Part shown: positions 54,865 to 64,000 of the stretch, piece by piece | Layout: every line of letters starts with the position of its first letter | Position numbering within the stretch: the first letter of the stretch is position 1 | Origin: Ilyonectria destructans | Lineage: Eukaryota; Ascomycota; Sordariomycetes; Hypocreales; Nectriaceae | Length of the DNA: 64,000 bases | Reading direction: 5' to 3' | Assembly (NCBI GenBank): GCA_020740775.1 | Contig: JAHEWK010000014.1 | Coordinates: 992,001 to 1,056,000 of the forward strand | Made by a program: the position numbers and the translations under genes | Notes under the pieces: generated by a model | The model's input: the letters and a program-made list of their open reading frames with translations, nothing else | Told to the model about the DNA's origin: nothing | The model's database searches: none

Positions 54865-57714
54865 CTCGCAGAAGATACTATCAATATATTCTAGGATCGC
54901 GTCTCGACTAGCTACGCGGAATGTACTATGTTCATCTCCAGATACATTCCCCTCTCTCCTCGCAGCTTCAAGCGCCGCCTGGAGACCTAGATTCCCATCA
55001 AGCCATAGCAGGCCGTGGAAGTATAAGGCGCCACGCTGGTTCGTCTCAACAGCGCCGAAATACTGGCCAATGTGTCTAAAGATCGACGGGCCACCGATAT
55101 TGACAAAGTGTTCGAAGAAGAGGGCCATCTCGCAATAGAAGAACTCAGCGGCGCTCATCGGGTCGCCGATAGAAAGCCGCATCCGCTTATACGCAGCATC
55201 AAGGCTCTACAGGAAGTCCTCGGCAGCTGCTGGAGGCCGTATTCGATATGCGGAGAGACGCAGCTTGACCTGGTTCGTGATATCGTTCGGGCTGAGAGTA
55301 TTCCAGAAGACAGGGATACCGCCTCCGATAATGTATGACTTGATCTTCCGTCGCATACTGAGGCAAGACTCTCGCAATAGCGGCTGTCGATATCCATACA
55401 TAGAAAGGGATTGGAGCAGCTCCTGCACAGCGACGTCATCTGTCTTACCACCTGCTTCAAGATCGGCCTTAGCCCGCTCCAGTCGCTCGGGGCTGAGCGT
55501 CGACAGCATCTCTTCCACCTTTGTAAATGAGGGCCTCTGGATGCTGAGCATACTGACCCGTCGATTTGCCGATCGGACTTCCATGTTGAAGATCAGAAAG
55601 GGGAACACATAATGGCTAGCAAACCGACCGCCGTGGCGCCGCAACACGGCGGCTGCCCACGTTCCCAGACTCATATTGCGCGACGCCACGAGCTCCCGGA
55701 CAGTGTCAAATGTGCCTGTGCCATCAGTGAGATTCGTGCTCTCGCGCCTGTCTGCACGTGCGTGCGCGATCGCCTCCTCTGCTAGCTTCGGACCGCCGCG
55801 GCCATAGGGGAATAATGTAGGAAATGTTTTGGGGAAAAAGGACGGGTCGAATGAGTCGGCAAACTGCTCGCCGCGACAGATATGGATATACAGCTCCATC
55901 CCAGCTGTGCCTTCGACAGAGGCAAGAGCGCTGCCATCCCTGGCCGTGGCTTCTTCTTGGCGTGACACGACGCCCCCATTTCGAGCTGCGTCTACGACGA
56001 ACTGTAGCTTATTGGCCTCGCTTGCCTCGAGCCGCCTGTCAAGATCGAACATACCCGACGACGTGGTCTCGTAGATGACCTGGCTGCTACTACCAGGGTC
56101 GCCGAGAATAGCGTCGACGGGGTCGTATTGCTCGCTGTCGTCGCCGACTTCATCAAGAACAACTGCACCCATACCTACTGCTGCTACCGCCTCGTGCTGC
56201 TCTTGCTGATGGCCAAGCTCTGCGAGTACGTCGCTGATCCCGACAGGTATACCAGTCTCGATCCCTCTTTCTGTTGCGGGAACGACGTGGGCTGTCTGGA
56301 TGATATCTCTCGCCGAAGGTTCCTCGTGCTGCAGGCGTTCATAAACAACGAGCGGAACCCCATAGTCAGCCGGGGCCCAACGCTACATCTCCGCCGCATC
56401 GATTTGAATCTCCTGATAATGCGGATTATAGCGAATAAGCCAGACCAGCGCTCTCTTAATAACAGTGCGACGGATGGAGAACAGCTTCGACAGGTCCTTA
56501 GGAGCCGGCTTCTCGCGACTATGCCATGAGATATGGATTTCATCCAGGACGCAAAGTAATGGATGTAGCAGCACCGTTGTCACGACCTCCTGTACGTTAT
56601 TTGGGAAGACAGTAATATGGCCTTTAATATGGCGCGGATATCGCAAGCTCTCTTTGCCCCCAGGTTTAGGGATGGAATAACGAACGATCCAGCCGTAGCA
56701 TGTATTTAACGCAATTAGCTTCTCCTCGATAAGCGTCAGCTCTTTAAGTACGGCTGGGTATAGGTGCTCGCACTTTAATAGAGAATGTAGCTAGGCCGAT
56801 ACAGTTATATATCTAGACTCTATCTGCTGCTGGCAATCGACACAGCACGAAATCGAAGCTAGAGGGGGAAAACACTTAAGGTATGAAAAGGGGGATCCAG
56901 CGACTTTAGGGATATGGTTCATCACCCAGCTAGCCCAACTAACTGCCTTGAGGTCTGCCTTAGCATACTTGCAGTAACAGACAGCGCAGGTATAGACAGG
57001 CAGGGTATTTATGTCGTGGAAGGCCAGATAAAAATTCCGCGCAGCTTGAACCTGCCTCTCTCGCGGCACGGGCTCACACCATCGCCCAGAATACGATAGG
57101 TCCTTGCGGTCTGCGAACTGCGCATCGAGCTGGCTGAGTCTTACTGCGACGTCACGGGCCGCATCGTCGAGGTCAAATTCCCGGAAGACCCGTGGACGCG
57201 TACGCTGTCGACGATCTGTCCTTCCATGCTGGGCAGAAATCGATGGCCGTTTAGTGGCACTAGTGGGAAGAGGGACAAGAGGCTAGGGTTGCCTCTCGCT
57301 AGCAGCGGCAGCGATTGTCGACTCAGCGTAGTACTTGCCAGAGGAGTGTCTCCCAGCAGGCTCGAGAGCTCTTATTGTAGCTGGCGCTGGCTCAGGTCCT
57401 ATATCTTTTACAGCAGCTGCCTTTGTAGTAATTGGACGAGAAGCAGTCTGCATTCTCTTCTGAATCTTGAGATTAGACCTTGTAAAGAGGATACTACTCG
57501 CCGTGGGATTAACTTCCAACGCTATGGAGTGGTTCCCTGTATCCCTTAGTTGTTGATGGCTTAGGCGAGCCTCATCTTCGTAGACGTCATCGAATGTCCG
57601 GAGCCCGAGTCCAGCTAAGATAGGTGGTATATGTAGTGTAGATGTGGCCAATTCAAGCTGCAGTGCCTTAGGGCCTTATGCGCTCGGCTGTAGCGGACTT
57701 CTCTTTTTGTCCAT

Positions 57715-58041
57715 GATTGCGCAATATGGGACATAGACGGAGTTCTCGTTCCCAGAGCTTCTATCTTACTCCTCTTCCGCATCCTTGTAGTTTCCCATCG
57801 TCGCCATTGTCGCTATTGTCGCTATCGTCGCCATCGTCGCCATCGTCGTCATCGTCGCCATCGTCGTCATCGGTTGATAGGTGGCGCCTAAGGCCTAACG
57901 CAGCTGGGCTAACTTGGTGCTATCTAGGCTCGATGAAGCTCTTACATCAATCCGGACCCCGCACCATACTGTCGTTTCTCTTCCTCTTCCTCTGCCTCTA
58001 CTAACAACCTCTTATTTTTCTTTAGCAGAAATAAATAACAG
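57715..58041. promoter_or_regulatory. Divergent promoter of the Helitron genes with a minisatellite
   Basis: A 327-bp region between the RepHel start (57714, minus) and the accessory gene start (58042, plus). Its core is a run of imperfect 9-bp units of the form gtcgccatc at about 57786-57872. Confidence 0.65.
57786..57872 (+). repeat. 9-bp minisatellite (gtcgccatc-type)
   Basis: About nine or ten units varying between gtcgccatc, gtcgctatt and gtcgtcatc. It lies in the shared upstream region of the two Helitron genes. In one plus-strand frame it would encode Ser-rich sequence, but that frame ends before the real start codon. Confidence 0.8.
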
Positions 58042-59336
58042 ATGGCTACTCCAGAGACTTATCGTCAACCTCTGCCCTCCCAGAGGAATATAGGCAGTGA
58101 TATGACTATGTTCTTCTTCATCCAGCCAGGCTGTCCACAGAAATTTCCGTCATCAGACCAAAGCTATATTCGAGGCCTTAACTCAGAGGCTATCTCCAAA
58201 CTGTATCTTCCTGCTCCAGCCTGGCTCCAGCGAGACGAGTTCCAGCCGCTACGTACACACAGAGATGATGACTGTCCAGGCGTCTTCTTTAGCTTGAACC
58301 TATCGATCTATAAGTTCGATATCATCCCGGACGAATGGCGCAATACATGGTTCTTTATGTTCGGCCGCGTCCATCTATACGCGTTAACATGGGAAATTGA
58401 GCAGGTAGATGGGCTTGAGGAGGACGTTGGCAATACTGTTGAATATACAATCCCGGCAATGGTCATACGGGACTTTGGATATCAGCCGTAAGTGGTCTCC
58501 ACTCAGTCGTCTCTGGCGTCGCTGGATAGGGACTGACAGAGAATAGCGTGTCGTCTCGGTGCTTTGCAGCATGGGATCGATTCCCAATGATCTATCCCAT
58601 CGTCAGCTTTGTCGGGCCTATTGTTAATTCAGGAACTTTACTACTAAAAACAGACAAGTGCCCCGGCCTCGACTGCGACCAGCTACGATGCTCTGGCTTT
58701 GTGACCTTATCAATATATCTAGGGCCCGGCAAGGCAAATGCGCCTCCCTATACGGGATTTCATCCATTTCAAGTCTTCGTCCTCTTTCCTATCCACGTCA
58801 CCCCATGGCAAGCTATTTGCCAGAAGATGGTAGACAGACCAGACACGCCTTTCCGACCAAATCAGATGTTTTACTGTATCGGGCACGTCGCTGGTCTTCT
58901 AGACCACAATATGATGGTCAACCCGCCAGGAAATGTGAGAGACTACGTCTTCATCATCGCCCCCCATAACTGGTCCTTTGTATCCTCAATAGGATCCGGC
59001 CCTAGGCTTCAAGAATCACCTTTAAAAGGGAAGGGCAAGGCTTCAGACCCACCTCCAGACTGGGATAAAAGGGCTAGCTTTATATCGCCTTCTAAGAGGA
59101 AGGCCCCTCGCACACCAACTCGGTCTTCGCAAACGATTCCTGATTCTAGGCCCCCGTCGTCCTCAAAGCGACAGAACGTTATGGATACAGCCTTTGGCCC
59201 TATTCCTGTGTCAATGTCAACAGATACCTCGAATTCTATGGAATATGCCCATTCTGAAGATGAGCTAGGTACTAATGTAATACCAGAATCGTCGGCGAGG
59301 TCTACCCGAACAAGACAGTTAGCAAAGAGAAGTTAG
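58042..59336 (+). CDS. Helitron-borne protein of unknown function, intact and spliced
   Basis: Exons 58042..58487 and 58547..59336 flank a 59-bp intron (gtaagt..gaatag) and give 411 aa with no disabling mutation. I do not recognise the family. Residues 1-280 look globular and rich in aromatics (FFFIQPG, WRNTWFFMFGRVHLYALTW, GPIVNSGTLLL, FYCIGHVAGLLDH, DYVFIIAPHNWSF). The alternating hydrophobic beta-like pattern and the location beside a rolling-circle transposase make an OB-fold, single-strand-DNA-binding role conceivable, but that is inference. One segment has closely spaced cysteines (CPGLDCDQLRC). Residues 290-411 are Ser/Pro/Lys-rich and disordered-looking, with a likely nuclear localisation signal PSKRKAPRTPTR. 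It is transcribed divergently from RepHel. Captured host gene and native transposon accessory gene are both possible. Confidence 0.85.
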
Positions 59337-59397
59337 GTTGTATTGAACATATCAGATGGACTATCTTTTTTAATAATTAATAATATCTCTCTTTCTC

Positions 59398-59411
59398 TCG
59401 TTCCTCAAGGC
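59398..59411 (-). repeat. Terminal inverted repeat, high-coordinate end
   Basis: Reads gccttgaggaacga on the minus strand and pairs with 50855-50868. GC-normal sequence continues about 45 bp beyond it (with a gcgagc..gcgagc direct repeat) before the A+T-rich block resumes, so the true end may lie slightly further out. Confidence 0.6.
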
Positions 59412-59469
59412 CCTCCTAAACAAATTCCGCGAGCTGGCGAGCGACTTTTGTTTTTTCTCCTGTATTTAT

Positions 59470-62400
59470 CTAATAGTAAGGGAGAAAGTTAATAGTACTA
59501 ATTTAATAAAAATCTGTAGCTTAGCTAGTAGTTATTCTACTTTAATTAAGTTAGAGGCAGTAATATTTAAGTCTATATTGCTATTATTAAAGTTAGTAAG
59601 AATAGATTAAATTATAGCTTTATAGATATTATTATCAGTTATTATAATATTGCTATTTAGGCTTTAAATACTTTAGATTCTATTTTTAGTTTCTTTAGAA
59701 GAGCTTATTTATTAAGATTTAATACTGTAGATTTATTACTATATAGAGATTAAATTATTAGTAAGAATTAAAAATAGTATTAATAACAGTAAGATAGATA
59801 AAGTTATAGTATATTAAGTATTTATATTATAAGTTATAAGCTTACTAATAATTTTAATTAATTTAATAGATACTTTAGTAATTTATATACTGCTTAAAGT
59901 ATATTTAAATATATTAATTAACTGAATAATTATAGTAGCCTTACTTAAGGTACTACTATTATCTTTAGCAGTTAGTATTTTTTTAGTATTACTATCTATT
60001 TTATTAATAGTATTAATAGTGCCTAAAGCTGCTACTTATTACTTTATATCTTATTATATATTTTTAGCTAAGCAGTAAAATAGTTAAATATTATTAGTAA
60101 TAGATATTAGCTTTAACTATAATTTATACTTATAGTATATCTAAATACTATTAATATCTCCAGTTATTATTATAATAAAGTCCTTCTATAAAATAAAAAG
60201 ATTAAGATACTATACAGTAGTATTAAAACTACTATATTAGTAGAGAACTTAAGGAAATTATATAATATATACTATTTAAATTACTACTTATTATTATTAG
60301 CAGCTTTAAAATCTGTACTTAAATATCTATATAATACTAATAGAGAATATTACAATTTATAGGAAATTTAATAATAATAGTCAGATAGTAAAAAGATATA
60401 TTCCTTATAATAATAGAATTAAAGCTTATTTTTCTTCTTAATTAGAGGGGTAATACTATTTAATTATTTAAATTTTACCTTTTAGTTAGGCTATATATCA
60501 GCTAACTATTAATTTCTTATTTACTACTAGACCTCTATATATTCTCTTTATATAAAATCCCTCTATTAATCTATAGTATTCTTATTAAATAGTTAATAGC
60601 TTTAATTATAGAAATTATAAATATCTTAAAGTAGCTAATCTACCTAAAGGTATTAAATTTTAATTATCTGGAAATAGTAAGTTTTAAAAATAGAGACTCT
60701 AATTATAAGTAGAGTAATATTATTAATATAATTAGTAGTATTTACTGGGGAATTAAATATATTTATAAATTATAATACTAATTTCTATTTTTTATAGTAT
60801 TTAAATTCTTATTAGTTTAATTACTTTTTATTTAGAAAGTAATTATATTAAAAGTAATTAAAATTATATAATATAGTAGCTATATAAATATAGTTATATC
60901 TATTTAAATTTAATTTTTTTCTCTTTTTATTATTATTATTCTATAGGCCTATATTATTTACTATTCTTTCTATTTATTTTTTTCTTTTTAATTTCTTTTT
61001 TTTTATATATTATAGTATCTTTAATTTTTACTTAAGGCTATATTTATTTAGAGTAGATATCTAACTATACTTCTTAAAGTATTTTTTAAGTTTTAATTCT
61101 AATTACTTTAGTTTATTTATCTCTATATAGAAAGTCTACTAAAATTATAAATATTTAGTATATATTCTATTTTTATTCTATTTTATAAAATAGTAAGGCT
61201 AATTAATTTTAATTCTATATAGATTAAATTTCTTTTAATTTAAAAATAATTTTCTATTTTTATAATAATACTATCTCTAGTTATTATTAATATTATATTT
61301 AGACTAAAGCTATTTATAAACTATAAGTTTTTTTTTTCTTTTTAATAATATTTTTACTAATTATTTTAATATAGCTATAATAATAGAGGGAGATATCTTT
61401 AATTTTAACTCTCTCTATTAATTTATATACTAGCTCTTAAAGTATACTAATAATTCTTATTACCTTTTTAATTTAATTTTACTATAAATTAAAATTATAA
61501 AAATTATAATTTTACTACTAAAGAGTTTCTACTCTATAGAGAAGATTTACTTTATATATTATAGCTTAAAGAAATCTATAGTTACTACTTTAGTAGATAT
61601 TACTTATTTTAAATATTTAAAGTAAGTTAATTAATATTTTCTTTAAAAAGCTTAATTTTAATATAAAATTCTTATTAGTAATATTTATAAGAATAAAAGT
61701 AATTAAAATTAAATTTTTCTTTTTATTTAGAGATAACTACTAGCTGAGATTTTATTTTAAATATCTACTATTAAATTCTAAATAGCTTTAACTATATTTT
61801 TTATTATAATTAAAAATAAAGTAATTTAAAAGAAAATTATAATATTAAATAAAAAGAATAAAAATAAAAAGAAATTTAAGTTTTTTATAAGGGATAGTAG
61901 CTAAAGGCTATAATTAGAAAAGAAATAGAACTTAAAATAGATAAAATAGTATAATTAGACTTTAACTTAATAAGTCTATCTCTAGAGGCTTATCTCTCTA
62001 CTTTATATTAATCTCTAGCTTTAAGTAGGCCTACTTAGGGCTTAAACTTATAAACTAATTTTAAAGAGTTCTAATAGTAATTTACTAATATTCTTATAAT
62101 TACCCTCCCTTTAGTAGGCCTAATCTCTTAGGCTTTATATATAGACTATATATATATATAGTTCTATAACTATAGAGTTTAATATTTTAGGATTAATATA
62201 GCTATTCCTTCTATATATATAGTTATTTATCAGTCTGCTAGATATTTAGTTAATCTTCTGCTAGCTATAAATATTTAGCTAGCTTATATATATTTACTAT
62301 ATTTCTTATATCTATTTTATTTTTATTTTTCTTCTTTTTTATAATCTCTATTTATAGTAATTCTATAATTAACCTTTTTTATAGTTTCTTTTTTCTCTTT

Positions 62401-64000
62401 AGTATTTTAATTATAATATTAAATCTTTCTTTTTTTAATATTTTTTTATTATATTAATTTTATTTATTTTTTATTTTATACTTTAGAAATTTTTTAAAGT
62501 AGCCTCTAATTAGTTTATTAATTAATATAAAGATAAGATTCTATATTTTATCTGCCTTTAGGCTAAATATTAATATCTTAATTTAATATATAGCTATTTT
62601 TCTTTTTCTTTATAATATATATACTATAAGTATAATAAGATTAAATATAATATAGTAAGTATATCTATCTTCTTTTTAATAGATATTTAGCTAACTTTCT
62701 ATAGATATCTAAAGAGCTAATATCTATTATAGTATAATATTAGAACTTTCTTATATAATTTAGTTATTAGTAGAATATTTTATTAATTCTTAAGATACCT
62801 TTAGATATATTTAGATAATAGTAGATATATTATACTATATATATCTATAGAAATATATAGCAGTTAACTACTAATTTTATTATTAATTCTATTAATAGAA
62901 TTTCCTTAATTATTCTAATTTAAATTTAAAAATTAATTTTAATCTATAAGCTTCTTATTATTTATTATTTTTATATAGTAAGTTTTTTATTATTATTATT
63001 TTATTAAATTTATACTAATTATTTTATAGACTAAATAACTCTTTAAGCTAAATAAACTTATAGTTTATCTTTAAGCTATTTAATCTATTTACTTTCTTAT
63101 TAATTTAATTACTATAACTTTAATAGTATCTTTTTAATAGTTATTTAATATTTTTTTAATTTCTAATTTTAATACTATAATAAAGAAGAATATAGATGTT
63201 TTTATATATATTTTTTTTACTCTTATTATATAATCTTTTTAATTAGAATATTTATAATTTTACCCCTTTTATAGTAATTTACTATAAAGATATTAAGCTC
63301 TCTTAATATAGAATTTGTAATTATATACCTTATATTTATATTATATCTTTAGATATTAATTCTAATATTATTAATTTTCTAATTTAATTTAAAATTAATT
63401 TAATAATATTAACCTCTTATAGTATCTTTATTCTATTTTTAGCCCTCTTAAAGAAATATACTAATAAATTTAAAAAGATTTCTAAATCTATTAAATATAT
63501 AGAATCTAATAATAATAAGAATATTACTCTAGTAGATATTATTTTAATTTTTAATAATATTTTAAATAATAATATTTATATATTTAGATAGTAATATTCT
63601 CTCTTTAGTTTATTTTTTATTAATATAAATAATAATATCCCTTTTAGTAATTTTTTTATTTTTAACCTAAAGAGTTCTATTTTTATATTTCTTTAGTCTA
63701 TTAAGTTTTCTTTTATATAAGATTTCTCTTTATATAAGAAAGTATTTATCTTTATACTTACTATTTATTATATATTTTATAATTATAAAGTAGCTATTTT
63801 TATAATTTATTTTAATCTATTTTTTTATTAATATATCTTAAATATAATTTAACTATTTTCTTTTAGTATTTCTATTTCTAATATTAGTTTTTTATTTAAT
63901 ATAGAATTTTCTATCTTTAAGGCTATTATTATATTTTTAGATAGTTTATTTAATAGTAATAATAATAATAATAAGTTTATTAATAACTTTAAGATTACTA
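59470..64000. repeat. RIP-saturated A+T-rich block, right side
   Basis: About 4.5 kb to the window end with the same signature as the left block: C almost only in CpT, G almost only in ApG, abundant TpA. No gene is readable. It contains repeat R2. A TATA-rich segment at about 62100-62250, with relatively many preserved C and G, may be the edge of another degraded element. Confidence 0.85.
61367..61855 (+). repeat. 0.49-kb repeat R2
   Basis: Direct partner of R1 (45713-46203), starting with the shared taatatagctataataat and ending with attataatattaaata. One short segment in the middle differs by an insertion or deletion. R1 and R2 lie on opposite sides of the Helitron. Confidence 0.7.

Larger units (their letters stand above)
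51115..57714 (-). pseudogene. Helitron Rep/helicase (RepHel), inactivated by 13 in-frame stops
   Basis: Rolling-circle replication initiator fused to a PIF1-type helicase. Exons 57714..54865, 54806..53713 and 53671..51115 (introns 58 and 41 bp) give exactly 2,167 codons. In order: N-terminal cysteine-containing region (CAVCYCKYAK); YGWIVRYSIP and KGHITVFPNNVQ blocks; Helitron-like N domain (about 56170-55210); Rep region FGAVETNQRGALYFHGLLWL with YIDS; CRFNAPWPLV and GLRHNHDLLF blocks; and a helicase with GGEGGTGKL, LLVIDEVSMLGARTL, TTVVMLDEQV and YVQLSQC. In-frame stops lie at 57676, 57283, 56791, 56383, 55207, 53656, 53638, 53620, 53602, 52756, 52468, 52222 and 51679 (low coordinate of each codon). 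Twelve are TAG/TAA, one TGA. No frameshift was needed. The 41-bp intron is short and less certain. Confidence 0.9.
50855..59411 (-). mobile_element. Helitron-like rolling-circle transposon
   Basis: An island of about 8.6 kb with normal base composition inside RIP-saturated DNA. It carries a Rep/helicase gene on the minus strand and a divergent spliced gene on the plus strand. The proposed edges are a 14-bp inverted repeat: gccttgagggacga at 50855-50868 and gccttgaggaacga on the minus strand at 59411-59398 (13/14). Canonical Helitrons end 5'-TC and CTRR-3' without inverted repeats; Helitron2-type elements do carry short inverted repeats, so this edge type may fit the latter. On the minus strand, CTAG and CTAA words follow within 15 bp outside the low-coordinate edge, so the exact ends could be a few bases beyond. 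GC-normal sequence also continues about 45 bp past 59411. Confidence 0.75.

Noticed and set aside
50855..59411. The GC-normal island as a horizontally acquired host gene cluster or Starship-type element
   Set aside because: The main gene is clearly a Helitron Rep/helicase. There is no DUF3435-type tyrosine recombinase and no cargo beyond one accessory gene.
59470..64000. Telomere or subtelomere at the right edge
   Set aside because: No TTAGGG-type tandem repeats are present and the window simply ends in RIP-type DNA.

Overview
The window looks like a chromosome segment of a filamentous ascomycete, most likely a Sordariomycete. Genes are spliced with short introns (about 41-76 nt, GT..AG). 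The shikimate enzymes are fused into one pentafunctional AROM protein. Histones H3 and H4 are a divergent, intron-bearing pair. Part of the sequence shows the extreme A+T bias of repeat-induced point mutation (RIP). Species cannot be assigned from the sequence alone.

Positions 1-40,450 are an ordinary euchromatic gene block. In order it holds: a 5'-truncated RAD3/XPD helicase (+); a DDHD-domain phospholipase (-); an aldo-keto reductase (+); a C2H2 zinc-finger regulator with a GC-AG intron (+); the U4/U6 snRNP protein Prp3 (-), divergent from the RNA polymerase I largest subunit (+); histone H3 (-), divergent from histone H4 (+); a large Rpn4-like C2H2 regulator (+); and the AROM polypeptide (-). 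Both zinc-finger genes sit behind long gene-free stretches (about 3.5 and 6 kb) rich in simple repeats. This is a common layout for regulators with long leaders.

About 400 bp upstream of AROM the sequence turns abruptly A+T-rich (about 40,840-50,840, and again from about 59,470 to the end). Cytosine survives almost only as CpT, and no gene is readable. Repeat families are still visible inside it: a roughly 1.03-kb solo-LTR-like repeat in five full or partial copies, and a roughly 0.49-kb repeat present on both sides of the GC-normal island.

The island (about 50,855-59,411) is a Helitron-like rolling-circle transposon. Its edges carry a 14-bp inverted repeat (13/14 matches). On the minus strand it encodes a two-intron Rep/helicase of 2,166 codons, readable end to end apart from 13 in-frame stops. 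Twelve of these are TAG/TAA explainable by CAG/CAA, and one is TGA explainable by CGA. The first His of the HUH motif and the Ser of Walker A are also changed in ways a single CpA to TpA step explains. Divergent from it is an intact spliced gene for a 411-aa protein of unknown function. The simplest history is that the flanks were RIP-saturated first, the Helitron entered later, and it then received a light, strand-biased round of RIP that killed the transposase gene but left the second gene open.
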